NCBI GenBank assembly: GCA_031280075.1
Contig: JAITHG010000283.1
Location: forward strand, 1-5,314
From: Eubacteriales Family XIII. Incertae Sedis bacterium
Lineage (GTDB): Bacteria; Bacillota_A; Clostridia; Peptostreptococcales; Anaerovoracaceae
Reading direction: 5' to 3'
DNA: 5,314 nt
Positions 1-5,314 of this stretch are shown piece by piece; position 1 is the stretch's first letter; each line of letters begins with the position of its first letter. Made by a program: the position numbers and the translations under genes. A model generated the notes under the pieces. The model was not told the origin of the DNA. It was given only the letters and a program-made list of their open reading frames with translations, and did not search any database.

Positions 1-162
1 CGTGACGTTGATCACGCCGTCTTCCATCTTGACTGTTATCCTCTCAGCGATCTTTGTGGAAAGCTCGCCTTTGGGACCCTTCACCTTCACGGTGTTGTCC
101 GGCGCTATCGTCACCTCTACGCCGGCAGGAACCGTGACAGGCTGTCTACCTATTCTCGACAT
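1..162 (-). CDS. rplF: 50S ribosomal protein L6 (uL6), N-terminal part, cut by window edge
   Basis: L6 is a primary 23S rRNA-binding protein of the large subunit, near the GTPase-associated region. Only the first 54 codons are visible. They begin [17 protein letters not shown] and continue through the KVKGPKGEL segment (about residues 26-34), which is characteristic of the L6 N-terminal domain. The family is usually about 178-180 residues, so roughly two thirds lies beyond position 1; this is a window cut, not a truncation. The ATG at 162-160 is preceded by a strong Shine-Dalgarno, AGGGAGG, that overlaps the rpsH stop codon. The gap to rpsH is 10 nt, and the gene follows rpsH as in the standard spc order. 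Identification is firm from start, sequence and context; the C-terminal domain cannot be judged. Confidence 0.96.
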   Translation of the reverse strand, partial: MSRIGRQPVTVPAGVEVTIAPDNTVKVKGPKGELSTKIAERITVKMEDGVINVT

Positions 163-167
163 TTCTA

Positions 168-175
168 CCTCCCTA
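168..175 (-). promoter_or_regulatory. Shine-Dalgarno of rplF overlapping the rpsH stop
   Basis: On the minus strand the rpsH stop TAG (175-173) forms the start of TAGGGAGG, an anti-16S match 5 nt before the rplF ATG. A ribosome terminating on rpsH covers this site, which suggests termination-reinitiation coupling. The coupling is inferred; the overlap is seen directly. Confidence 0.8.
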
Positions 176-574
176 CCAAACGTAGCAGATGACTTCGCCG
201 CCGATGCCGAGTCGGCGCGCTTCCTTGTCACTGATGACGCCTTTCGACGTGGAGATGATCGCGATGCCCAGCCCACCGAGCACGCGCGGGACATCTTCCG
301 CCTTTGCGTACACCTTGAGCCCGGGCTTGCTGATCTTCTTCAGCCCGCTGATGACCTTCTCCTTGCCTGCGCCATACTTCATTTTGATGCGGATCGTTCC
401 CTGCACGCTGTCCTCTGTTACCAAGTCGTAGTCGACGATGTAACCTTCATCCTTGAGGATGCCTGCGATGGATTTTTTCATTTTGGAAGCGGGCACTTCT
501 ACCGTGTCATGTCCGACCGTGTTTGCGTTCCGGATCCTTGTGAGCATATCCGCAATGGGATCTGTCATTGTCAT
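173..574 (-). CDS. rpsH: 30S ribosomal protein S8 (uS8)
   Basis: S8 binds helix 21 of 16S rRNA early in small-subunit assembly and organises the central domain. The product is 133 residues, a normal length. The N-terminal [16 protein letters not shown] block, the central [11 protein letters not shown] strand, the [18 protein letters not shown] segment and the C-terminal GGEVICYVW are hallmark S8 sequence. ATG 574 gives an MTMTDPIAD start; a second ATG two codons later (568) is possible, but MxMTDPIAD matches Bacillus-type S8 and the purine-rich AAAGGGGGC lies about 8 nt before 574. The gap from rpsN is 17 nt and rplF follows after 10 nt. In E. coli S8 represses its operon by binding mRNA near the rplE start; I could not recognise that element here. 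Confidence 0.98.
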   Translation of the reverse strand: MTMTDPIADMLTRIRNANTVGHDTVEVPASKMKKSIAGILKDEGYIVDYDLVTEDSVQGTIRIKMKYGAGKEKVISGLKKISKPGLKVYAKAEDVPRVLGGLGIAIISTSKGVISDKEARRLGIGGEVICYVW

Positions 575-591
575 TGCCTTTGCCCCCTTTC

Positions 592-777
592 CTACCAGCT
601 TGCCTTTTTCACGCCTGGGATTTCACCCTTGTACGCGAGTTCGCGGAAACAGATGCGGCAGATGCCGTATTTCTTCAGGACGGAATGCGGCCTGCCGCAG
701 ATCCTGCAACGGGTGTATGCCCGCGTCTTGTACTTGGGCTTGCGCTGCTGCTTGATTTTTAAGGACGTTTTTGCCAT
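592..777 (-). CDS. rpsN: 30S ribosomal protein S14 type Z (uS14), zinc-binding
   Basis: S14 is a late-assembling protein of the 30S head, near S3 and S19, whose genes are also in this window. The product has 61 residues, the length of the short zinc-binding form; the zinc-free form is about 89-101. The zinc ligands are visible as two CxxC pairs, C24-C27 (CRIC) and C40-C43 (CRIC). The C-terminal [18 protein letters not shown] is diagnostic. The ATG at 777 is preceded by TAAGGAGG, in which TAA is the rplE stop. This form is sometimes called rpsZ or rpsN1. Some bacteria carry a second, zinc-free S14 elsewhere under zinc-responsive (Zur) control; that cannot be seen from this window. The type Z form in the spc position fits Bacillota. 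Confidence 0.98.
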   Translation of the reverse strand: MAKTSLKIKQQRKPKYKTRAYTRCRICGRPHSVLKKYGICRICFRELAYKGEIPGVKKASW

Positions 778-787
778 TGTGCCGTAT

Positions 788-795
788 CCTCCTTA
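788..795 (-). promoter_or_regulatory. Shine-Dalgarno of rpsN overlapping the rplE stop
   Basis: The rplE stop TAA (795-793) is part of TAAGGAGG, 10 nt before the rpsN ATG. The near-perfect anti-16S match fused to a stop codon suggests coupled translation of L5 and S14. The sequence overlap is seen; the coupling is inferred. Confidence 0.8.
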
Positions 796-1332
796 TTTCT
801 CGAACGGCATGCCGAGCAGCCGCAGGAGCTCCTGCGCTTCCTCGTCCGTCTTTGCCGTCGTCGTAAAGATGATGTTCATTCCCTTGATCTTGTCCACGCG
901 GTCGTAGACGATCTCCGGGAAGATCGACTGCTCCTTCAACCCGACGGAGTAGTTGCCGCGTCCGTCAAAGCTGTTCTTCGATACGCCCTTGAAATCGCGC
1001 ACGCGCGGCAGGACGATGTTGAAGAACTTGTCGGCAAACACGTACATGTTCTCACCGCGCAACGTGACCTTCGCACCGACGGGCATGCCGGCACGGACCT
1101 TGAAGTTTGCGATGGACTTGCGCGCCTTCGTGACGACGGGGCGCTGGCCGGTGATGAGCGAAAGCTCCTCGACGGCGGTCTCCATCATCTTGGGGTTGTC
1201 CTTTGCCTCTCCGAGACCCATGTTGATGGTGATCTTCTCGAGCTTCGGCACTTCCATGACGTTTGCGTATTTGAACTTCTCCATGAGGGAGCTGAACGCT
1301 TCGTCTTTGTAGGTATCTTTCAGTCTTGCCAT
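793..1332 (-). CDS. rplE: 50S ribosomal protein L5 (uL5)
   Basis: L5 binds 5S rRNA, helps place the 5S particle in the central protuberance, and contacts P-site tRNA and the 30S head. The chosen start gives 179 residues, the usual length. Landmarks are [16 protein letters not shown] near residues 28-43, the [21 protein letters not shown] region, [20 protein letters not shown], the [19 protein letters not shown] block and the C-terminal [18 protein letters not shown]. The frame is open upstream to a TTG at 1353 (seven more residues, MRREGEP), but that start would overlap the rplX stop and would put the AAGGGAGGGTG Shine-Dalgarno inside the gene. ATG 1332, with that site about 8 nt upstream and a [11 protein letters not shown] start, is much better. 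The gap from rplX is 17 nt. Confidence 0.98.
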   Translation of the reverse strand: MARLKDTYKDEAFSSLMEKFKYANVMEVPKLEKITINMGLGEAKDNPKMMETAVEELSLITGQRPVVTKARKSIANFKVRAGMPVGAKVTLRGENMYVFADKFFNIVLPRVRDFKGVSKNSFDGRGNYSVGLKEQSIFPEIVYDRVDKIKGMNIIFTTTAKTDEEAQELLRLLGMPFEK

Positions 1333-1337
1333 AGGTT

Positions 1338-1348
1338 CACCCTCCCTT
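1338..1348 (-). promoter_or_regulatory. Shine-Dalgarno that fixes the rplE start
   Basis: AAGGGAGGGTG lies in the 17-nt gap between rplX and rplE, at standard spacing from ATG 1332. It argues against the upstream in-frame TTG at 1353, which would add seven residues not expected in L5. Confidence 0.8.
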
Positions 1349-1349
1349 C

Positions 1350-1655
1350 TCAATCGATCACGCTGCCGGTTCTCTTGGAGTACCGGACTTTGCGCCCATC
1401 TTCAAACTTGTAGCCGATGCGGGTCGGCACCTTCTCCTTCGTGTCGTAGTACATGACATTCGAGATGTGGATCGGACCCTCTTGGTGCTTGATCTCTGCG
1501 CGCGCCGTCCTCGTCTGCTTCTGATGCTTCGTCTGCATGTTGACGCCTTCGACGATCAGCGTGTCTTTCTTGGGATAGGACTTCAGCACCTTGCCGGTCT
1601 TCCCCTTGTCCTTGCCCGTGATGACCATCACGGAGTCGCCTTTCTTTATCTTCAT
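1350..1655 (-). CDS. rplX: 50S ribosomal protein L24 (uL24)
   Basis: L24 is an assembly-initiator protein that binds the 5' domain of 23S rRNA and sits near the exit of the peptide tunnel. The product has 101 residues, typical for the family. A KOW motif is plain at about residues 4-31 ([20 protein letters not shown]), followed by the [12 protein letters not shown] segment and the [13 protein letters not shown] block characteristic of bacterial L24. The C-terminal [19 protein letters not shown] is also typical. ATG 1655 has TAGGAGG ending 10 nt upstream, and that TAG is the rplN stop. In the standard order it lies between rplN and rplE. Nothing is missing or fused. Confidence 0.98.
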   Translation of the reverse strand: MKIKKGDSVMVITGKDKGKTGKVLKSYPKKDTLIVEGVNMQTKHQKQTRTARAEIKHQEGPIHISNVMYYDTKEKVPTRIGYKFEDGRKVRYSKRTGSVID

Positions 1656-1665
1656 CTGCTCACAG

Positions 1666-1672
1666 CCTCCTA
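1666..1672 (-). promoter_or_regulatory. Shine-Dalgarno of rplX overlapping the rplN stop
   Basis: The rplN stop TAG (1672-1670) is the first part of TAGGAGG, 10 nt before the rplX ATG. This is the same stop-inside-Shine-Dalgarno arrangement as at three other junctions in this window. Confidence 0.8.
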
Positions 1673-2038
1673 AAGCACTTCCGGCGCCAGCGAAACGATC
1701 TTCATGAAGTTCTTTTCGCGCAGCTCCCTCGCCACAGGTCCGAAGATGCGCGTGCCCTGGGGCGTCTTGTCATCCTTGATGATGACTGCCGCATTCTGAT
1801 CGAACTTGACGTAGCTGCCGTCGCTGCGGCGTGCGCCCGTCCGCGTGCGGACGATGACGGCGCGGATGACGTCGCCCTTCTTGACGACACCGCCAGGCGT
1901 GGCATCCTTCACGGTGGCAACGACGATATCGCCGATGTTCGCGTATTTTCGGCTGGTGCCGCCGAGGATGCGGATGACGAGGATTTCCTTCGCACCGCTG
2001 TTGTCGGCGACCCTTAGCCTTGTTTCTGTCTGAATCAT
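1670..2038 (-). CDS. rplN: 50S ribosomal protein L14 (uL14), first gene of the spc part
   Basis: L14 lies on the subunit interface and forms part of the inter-subunit bridges; it is also the docking partner of the silencing factor RsfS. The product is 122 residues, exactly the usual length. Landmarks are the N-terminal [19 protein letters not shown], the [16 protein letters not shown] strand region, [20 protein letters not shown] and [20 protein letters not shown], which holds the family signature, and the C-terminal [21 protein letters not shown] 2038 has TAGGAGG 8 nt upstream, starting with the rpsQ stop. In E. coli the spc promoter lies before rplN. Here only 12 nt separate rpsQ and rplN, so transcription almost certainly reads through from the S10 genes. 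Confidence 0.99.
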   Translation of the reverse strand: MIQTETRLRVADNSGAKEILVIRILGGTSRKYANIGDIVVATVKDATPGGVVKKGDVIRAVIVRTRTGARRSDGSYVKFDQNAAVIIKDDKTPQGTRIFGPVARELREKNFMKIVSLAPEVL

Positions 2039-2046
2039 CTAAGCCG

Positions 2047-2053
2047 CCTCCTA
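2047..2053 (-). promoter_or_regulatory. Shine-Dalgarno of rplN at the S10/spc junction, overlapping the rpsQ stop
   Basis: The rpsQ stop TAG (2053-2051) begins TAGGAGG, 8 nt before the rplN ATG. The 12-nt junction has room for this site only, so it cannot hold a terminator or a full promoter. It ties the S10 and spc parts together. Confidence 0.8.
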
Positions 2054-2317
2054 CTTCACTTTCTCGACGATGTTCACAAGCCGCCACCGCTTGTCCCTGG
2101 ACAGCGGGCGCGTCTCCATGATCCGGACCTTGTCGCCAATCTGGCACTGGTTCTCCTCGTCATGCGCCTTGAACTTCTTCGTGCGCTTCACGGCCTTTCC
2201 GTAGAGGGAATGCCTGACAAAATCTTCGACGGCAACGGTGATTGTCTTGTCCATCTTGTCACTGACGACAACGCCGACACGTGTCTTTCTGTTGTTTCTT
2301 TCAGCCTGCGTGCTCAT
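2051..2317 (-). CDS. rpsQ: 30S ribosomal protein S17 (uS17)
   Basis: S17 is a primary 16S rRNA-binding OB-fold protein that acts early in assembly of the 30S body. The product is 88 residues, typical for bacteria. The N-terminal [21 protein letters not shown] is the standard first beta strands, followed by [20 protein letters not shown], and then [21 protein letters not shown], which carries the family signature. The ATG at 2317 is preceded by AAAGGAGGAT at good spacing. Upstream, rpmC ends with two tandem in-frame TAG codons. It is the last gene of the classical S10 group, and rplN follows after 12 nt. Confidence 0.98.
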   Translation of the reverse strand: MSTQAERNNRKTRVGVVVSDKMDKTITVAVEDFVRHSLYGKAVKRTKKFKAHDEENQCQIGDKVRIMETRPLSRDKRWRLVNIVEKVK

Positions 2318-2335
2318 TTCGCATCCTCCTTTCTA

Positions 2336-2545
2336 CTACGCCGTGGGCTGCTGTGCAGCCAGCTCTTTTTCTCTGATAATGGTTTTCACCCTGGCGATGT
2401 CGCGCCTTACGTCCCGCATCTTGATCGGGTTTTCAAGCTGCCCTGTGACGTGCTGAAAGCGGAGGTTGAACAGTTCGTTCTTCATCTTCTTCAGTTCGGC
2501 CTGCAGTTCGACGTCGCTCATTTCTCTGACCTTGTCCAAGTTCAT
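2336..2545 (-). CDS. rpmC: 50S ribosomal protein L29 (uL29)
   Basis: L29 is a small two-helix protein near the tunnel exit that, with L23, forms part of the docking site for trigger factor and the signal recognition particle. The product is 69 residues, about the usual 62-70. [25 protein letters not shown] is the first helix; the [14 protein letters not shown] turn is the family signature; [15 protein letters not shown] is the second helix. The short AAQQPTA tail extends slightly past the core. The ATG overlaps the rplP stop by one base (TAATG), and its ribosome-binding sequence (AAAGGCGGTGA) lies inside rplP, so translation is probably coupled. The stop is TAG followed directly by a second in-frame TAG (2338-2333). 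Confidence 0.98.
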   Translation of the reverse strand: MNLDKVREMSDVELQAELKKMKNELFNLRFQHVTGQLENPIKMRDVRRDIARVKTIIREKELAAQQPTA

Positions 2546-2979
2546 TACGCTTCACCGCCTTTGATAATCTCCTCGCCCTTGATGGCGAATCTCGTCTTGA
2601 TCGGGAGCTTGTGCGCTGCAAGCCGCATGGCTTCCCGCGCCGCCTCCAGGGACACGCCGTCAATCTCGAACATGACCCTGCCCGGCTTCACGACTGCCAC
2701 CCAAAACTCGGGGGCACCCTTTCCGGAGCCCATACGGACTTCGGCGGGCTTCTTCGTCACGGGCTTGTGCGGGAAGATCTTGATGTAGACCTTGCCGCCC
2801 CTGCGGATGGAGCGTGTCATCGCGATACGCGCCGATTCGATCTGGTTGGACTTGATCCACCCGGGTTCGGTCGCGATCAGTCCGTAGCTTCCGTATGTGA
2901 TGTGGTTGCCTTTCGTCGCAACGCCCTTCATGCGTCCCCTGTGGACCCTGCGGCGTTTTACCCTTTTCGGCATCAGCAT
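2545..2979 (-). CDS. rplP: 50S ribosomal protein L16 (uL16)
   Basis: L16 is a late-assembling protein at the base of the central protuberance that helps shape the A-site and peptidyl transferase region. The product has 144 residues, the same as Bacillus-type L16. The N-terminal [19 protein letters not shown], the [24 protein letters not shown] block, [23 protein letters not shown] and the C-terminal [12 protein letters not shown] are all hallmark sequence. The first ATG (2979) overlaps the rpsC stop by one base (TAATG), with AGGGGGTGA inside rpsC as the ribosome-binding site. A later ATG two codons in is possible, but the MLMPKRVK start matches the family. The RMGSGKG segment holds the arginine that is hydroxylated in E. 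coli L16; whether that happens here is unknown. Confidence 0.98.
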   Translation of the reverse strand: MLMPKRVKRRRVHRGRMKGVATKGNHITYGSYGLIATEPGWIKSNQIESARIAMTRSIRRGGKVYIKIFPHKPVTKKPAEVRMGSGKGAPEFWVAVVKPGRVMFEIDGVSLEAAREAMRLAAHKLPIKTRFAIKGEEIIKGGEA

Positions 2980-3929
2980 TATTCTTCACCCCCTGTCGTG
3001 GGAACGTCGTTCGTGGCGTTCGCCTCCTCTGCCCCGGCGGACGCCGCTGCAGCTTCGCTTTCTGCTGCTGCTTTTGCTTCCGCGGCCTTCCTGGCCTCCT
3101 CTGCCGGGTCGTACTTCGGCTTCACGCGCTTCCTCGGGTTGACGGCGCGAGCGGGTGCCGGTCCGTCATCCCTGCGTCCCCTGCCACCGTCGCGGCGATC
3201 ACGGCGCGGCCGATCTCCATCGCGTCCGTCCCTGCGACCGCCCCTGCGACCGTCGCGGCGATCGTTGCGCTCCTCGGGGACTGCGCTGAGCAGACCCTTC
3301 TCGAGGCGCTCGCCGTGATTGATCCAGACCTTGACACCGATCTTGCCGTAGGTGGTGTCCGCTTCGGAAAAGCCGTAATCGATGAGGGCGCGGAGCGTGT
3401 GCAGCGGCACGTTGCCTTCACTGTACTTCTCGCTGCGCGCGATCTCGGCACCGCCGAGACGACCGGACACGAGCACCTTGATGCCCTTTGCGCCCGCTTT
3501 CATCGTACGCCCGATGGCCTGCTTCATCGCCCTCCGGAAGGAGATGCGCTTCTCGAGCGCCTGTGCGATGCTCTCCGCCGTAAGCTGGGCATCGAGTTCG
3601 GAGCGCCTGATCTCCACAATGCTGACGTGGACGGTCTTCTTCGTCTTCTTCTCAAGGGCGGCCTTCAGCTCGTTGATGCCCTCGCCGGAGCGCCCGATGA
3701 TGATGCCGGGCTTGTCCGTGAGCACCGTGACCTTGACGTGACCTGCTGCCGCGCGCTCGATGACGGTCTTTGAGATGCCCGCGACGTAGAGTTTTTTCTT
3801 GATGAACGCGCGGATCTCGTTGTCTTCAATCAGGTAATCCGAGAAGCTCTTCTTGTCCGCATACCATTTGGAATCCCAGTCGTTGATGATCCCGACGCGA
3901 AGCCCGTGCGGGCTGACTTTCTGACCCAT
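2979..3929 (-). CDS. rpsC: 30S ribosomal protein S3 (uS3) with a long low-complexity C-terminal tail
   Basis: S3 lies in the 30S head at the mRNA entry channel and contributes to mRNA helicase activity and start-site fidelity. The product is 316 residues, against about 207-233 in most bacteria. The core is complete: [14 protein letters not shown] start, a type II KH domain with GxxG at residues 79-82 (GRSG), the [20 protein letters not shown] block whose R132, R133 and K136 match the E. coli helicase residues, and [13 protein letters not shown]. From about residue 219 comes an extension: residues 221-256 are almost only Arg (16), Asp (9) and Gly (9); 264-274 are basic ([11 protein letters not shown]); 275-303 are Ala/Glu-rich and probably helical; the end is acidic (TTGGEE). 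ATG 3929 follows AAGGAG, 4 nt after the rplV stop. Core identity is certain; the tail's role is unknown. Confidence 0.98.
   Translation of the reverse strand: MGQKVSPHGLRVGIINDWDSKWYADKKSFSDYLIEDNEIRAFIKKKLYVAGISKTVIERAAAGHVKVTVLTDKPGIIIGRSGEGINELKAALEKKTKKTVHVSIVEIRRSELDAQLTAESIAQALEKRISFRRAMKQAIGRTMKAGAKGIKVLVSGRLGGAEIARSEKYSEGNVPLHTLRALIDYGFSEADTTYGKIGVKVWINHGERLEKGLLSAVPEERNDRRDGRRGGRRDGRDGDRPRRDRRDGGRGRRDDGPAPARAVNPRKRVKPKYDPAEEARKAAEAKAAAESEAAAASAGAEEANATNDVPTTGGEE
3186..3263 (-). repeat. Internal direct repeats coding the Arg/Asp/Gly part of the S3 tail
   Basis: The 15-nt plus-strand string ACCGTCGCGGCGATC occurs at 3186-3200 and again, identical, at 3249-3263, 63 nt apart and in the same frame. 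Two adjacent 12-nt units, CCCTGCGACCGC and CCCTGCGACCGT, occupy 3230-3253. These GC-rich repeats code RRDG/GRRG-like units. They suggest the tail grew by slippage or local duplication, and its length may vary between strains. Confidence 0.7.
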
Positions 3930-3933
3930 ATGC

Positions 3934-4272
3934 CTACTCCTTCTCCTTCAGCGTCACGCCGATGTGGCTGCTTCTCTTCAGTATCATCGCCGCCCGACCT
4001 CTGTCCGCAGCGCGCCAGCGCTTCATCGTGGGACCCTGGTTGGCGTAGATCTCCGCAACGTAAAGGTCATCGGGGTTGAGGTTGTGGTTGTTCTCCGCGT
4101 TGGCCGCAGCCGACTGGATGACCTTCTCGACGATTTCAGCACCCTTGCCGGGCGTGAACTTAAGGATGGTAAGCGCCTCGCGCAAGTCCTTGCCGCGCAC
4201 GAGACTCGTGACGGGTTTGAGCTTGATCGGAGACATCCTGACATATTTCGCAACTGCTCTTGCTTCTGCCAT
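3934..4272 (-). CDS. rplV: 50S ribosomal protein L22 (uL22)
   Basis: L22 has a globular part on the subunit surface and a long beta-hairpin that lines the peptide exit tunnel, where it contacts nascent chains and lies near the macrolide site. The product is 112 residues, a normal length. It starts [40 protein letters not shown] is the central family block, and the hairpin is [25 protein letters not shown] at about residues 80-104. The hairpin tip departs from the usual MPRAxGRA-type sequence, and the early SPRKAR motif is SPIKLK here, so the protein is divergent but intact. ATG 4272 has AAAGGAGATGA upstream, at somewhat long spacing (about 12 nt). The gap from rpsS is 21 nt and rpsC follows after 4 nt. 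Confidence 0.98.
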   Translation of the reverse strand: MAEARAVAKYVRMSPIKLKPVTSLVRGKDLREALTILKFTPGKGAEIVEKVIQSAAANAENNHNLNPDDLYVAEIYANQGPTMKRWRAADRGRAAMILKRSSHIGVTLKEKE

Positions 4273-4293
4273 TTTAGTTCGTCATCTCCTTTC

Positions 4294-4692
4294 CTACTCG
4301 CTCGCCGCAGGCGTATTCGCTGCGGGAGCGGGCGCTGGTGCGGAGGCAGCCGTAGCTGATGCCGCAGTAGCGCTGAGCGAAACGTTGGCGAGGTTGGCAC
4401 CGGCCGAAGGGCTCTTGCGCACCCTCGTGCTCTTGTCGTTTCCGTGCCCGCGGTAGGTGCGCGTGGGCGCGAACTCGCCGAGCCTGTGCCCGACCATGTC
4501 CTCCGTGATGTACACGGGCACGTGCCGCCTGCCGTCGTGGACAGCGATCGTATGCCCAACCATCTGTGGGAAGATGGTGGACGGACGCGACCATGTGCGG
4601 AGCACGCGCTTTTCGTTCGCGGCATTCAGTGCTTCGATGGCCGCGAGGAGCTTCTTCTCTACGAAGGGACCCTTTTTCAGTGACCTGCTCAT
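4294..4692 (-). CDS. rpsS: 30S ribosomal protein S19 (uS19) with an Ala/Pro-rich C-terminal tail
   Basis: S19 pairs with S13 in the 30S head and contacts the large subunit across the interface; its C-terminal end points toward the decoding site and tRNAs. Residues 1 to about 93 are a standard S19: [66 protein letters not shown]. The family usually ends at about 88-96 residues, but this product has 132. The extra 39 or so residues (94-132) are Ala, Ser, Thr and Pro, including an APAPAPAA run near 118-125, with almost no charge before the final Glu. The tail shows no domain and is probably disordered. The frame closes just before a normal rplV Shine-Dalgarno, which argues against a sequencing frameshift. 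ATG 4692 has AGGAGG at good spacing, 17 nt after rplB. Confidence 0.97.
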   Translation of the reverse strand: MSRSLKKGPFVEKKLLAAIEALNAANEKRVLRTWSRPSTIFPQMVGHTIAVHDGRRHVPVYITEDMVGHRLGEFAPTRTYRGHGNDKSTRVRKSPSAGANLANVSLSATAASATAASAPAPAPAANTPAASE

Positions 4693-4709
4693 TTATTCCT
4701 TCCTCCTGC

Positions 4710-5314
4710 CTATCTCTCGCCGCGCTTCTTGACGATGTACTTGTCGGAATGCTTGCCCTTCTTGCGGGTCTTGTATCCCAGCGTGGGCTTGCCCCAAGGG
4801 GTGACGGGACCGGTTCTGCCGATGCCCGCCTTGCCCTCACCGCCACCGTGCGGATGGTCGTTCGGGTTCATGACCGAACCGCGCACCGTGGGGCGAATAC
4901 CCATGTGGCGCTTGCGCCCGGCTTTGCCGATCTTGATCTGCTCATGCTCGAGATTGCCGACTTCGCCGATGGTGGCACGGCAGTTGATGTGGATCTTGCG
5001 CACTTCGCCGCTGGGCAGGCGTACCTGCGCAAAACGCTCCTCTTTCGCCATGAGCTGGGCGCTCCCGCCCGCTGAGCGGACGAGCTGCGCCCCCTTGCCT
5101 GCCTTGAGCTCGATGTTGTGGATGATCGTGCCCACGGGGATGTTGGCGAGGGGCAGGGCGTTGCCGACCTGGATGTCGGATGCAGGCCCTGAGACCACGG
5201 TATCGCCGACCTTGAGCTTGTTCGGCGCGATGATGTAGCGCTTCTCCCCATCGCGATAGAAGATGAGGGCGATGTTCGCGCTGCGGTTTGGGTCGTACTC
5301 GATGGTGGCGACGC
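4710..5314 (-). CDS. rplB: 50S ribosomal protein L2 (uL2), C-terminal part, cut by window edge
   Basis: L2 is a core 23S rRNA-binding protein close to the peptidyl transferase centre and needed for subunit association. The last 200 residues plus the stop are visible; at about 275 residues for the family, roughly 75 N-terminal residues lie beyond position 5314. The visible part opens with [19 protein letters not shown], the RNA-binding domain, continues through [26 protein letters not shown] and [19 protein letters not shown], and reaches the [13 protein letters not shown] loop at about visible residues 148-160, with its conserved histidines. It ends in a basic [18 protein letters not shown] tail. 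An in-frame GTG at 5198 is just a valine codon, not a start, because conserved L2 sequence continues upstream of it to the edge. rpsS follows after 17 nt. Confidence 0.98.
   Translation of the reverse strand, partial: VATIEYDPNRSANIALIFYRDGEKRYIIAPNKLKVGDTVVSGPASDIQVGNALPLANIPVGTIIHNIELKAGKGAQLVRSAGGSAQLMAKEERFAQVRLPSGEVRKIHINCRATIGEVGNLEHEQIKIGKAGRKRHMGIRPTVRGSVMNPNDHPHGGGEGKAGIGRTGPVTPWGKPTLGYKTRKKGKHSDKYIVKKRGER

Noticed and set aside
2..907. Long plus-strand open frame (about 300 codons) opposite rplF, rpsH, rpsN and rplE
   Set aside because: It lies antisense to four certain ribosomal protein genes, has no recognisable domain, and is explained by GC-rich codon positions that keep the opposite strand free of stops.
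1333..1353. Upstream TTG start for L5 giving 186 residues
   Set aside because: It would overlap the rplX stop and swallow a strong Shine-Dalgarno; ATG 1332 gives the standard 179-residue protein.
1300..1400. S8-binding autoregulatory hairpin near the rplE start, as in E. coli spc mRNA
   Set aside because: I could not recognise a helix-21 mimic in the short rplX-rplE gap by eye. A covariance-model or folding search would be needed to claim one.
1770..2147. Minus-strand open frame of 125 codons overlapping rpsQ and rplN in another frame
   Set aside because: It spans two certain genes out of frame, and its His/Arg-rich product looks like frame-shifted ribosomal protein sequence.
2611..3318. 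Plus-strand open frame of 235 codons opposite rplP and the rpsC tail
   Set aside because: Its Ser/Arg/Pro-rich product is the mirror of the Arg/Asp/Gly and Ala-rich S3 tail; it is a compositional shadow without family resemblance.
3315..3773. Plus-strand open frame of 152 codons opposite the rpsC core
   Set aside because: The opposite strand codes highly conserved S3 sequence, so this frame is constrained by S3 and shows no gene-like features of its own.
3970..4035. L22 hairpin changes read as a macrolide-resistance allele
   Set aside because: Known resistance changes in this loop are mostly deletions or duplications in otherwise standard sequence. Here the whole tip differs without a length change, so species divergence is the simpler reading.
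4273..4293. Tiny ATG-ACG-AAC-TAA frame between rpsS and rplV
   Set aside because: A three-codon frame formed by the Shine-Dalgarno region; such short strings are expected by chance and nothing supports translation.
4294..4413. S19 tail as a frameshift or assembly artefact
   Set aside because: The core runs without a break into the tail, the frame ends right before a normal rplV ribosome-binding site, and neither alternative frame gives an early stop at the usual S19 end.
1..5314. Mobile elements, CRISPR arrays, tRNA or other RNA genes, promoters and intrinsic terminators
   Set aside because: The window is filled by thirteen minus-strand genes with gaps of at most 21 nt, leaving no room for such elements, and none was seen inside the genes.

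Overview
This window is an internal slice of a bacterial S10-spc ribosomal protein operon, read entirely on the minus strand. In transcription order (high to low coordinates) it holds: rplB (5' end off the window), rpsS, rplV, rpsC, rplP, rpmC, rpsQ, rplN, rplX, rplE, rpsN, rpsH and rplF (3' end off the window). All thirteen products are recognisable from conserved family sequence. The two edge genes are cut only by the window limits.

The genes are packed with 4 to 18 nt gaps or 1-nt TAATG overlaps. No promoter, terminator or gene-free stretch is visible. The S10 part (ending at rpsQ) runs into the spc part (starting at rplN) across 12 nt that hold only a ribosome-binding site, so the cluster looks like one continuous transcription unit here. 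Several stop codons lie inside the next gene's Shine-Dalgarno sequence, which fits translational coupling and balanced output of the two ribosomal subunits. Products from both subunits alternate: L2, S19, L22, S3, L16, L29, S17, L14, L24, L5, S14, S8, L6.

Organism: the uninterrupted gene order, strong AGGAGG-type Shine-Dalgarno sites, a 61-residue zinc-binding (type Z) S14, and L5, S8 and L16 proteins close to Bacillus types all point to Bacillota. GC-rich wobble positions and the Arg/Gly/Asp-rich S3 tail make me favour Negativicutes (a Selenomonas-like lineage). That placement is inference from memory, not a search.

I see no undescribed system. The unusual points are lineage-type elaborations of ribosomal proteins: S19 has an Ala/Pro-rich tail of about 39 residues, S3 has a two-part tail of about 100 residues (Arg/Asp/Gly-rich, then Ala/Glu-rich), and L22 has a divergent beta-hairpin tip. 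S19 and S3 both sit in the head of the 30S subunit, so paired tails on them are the observation most worth following up.
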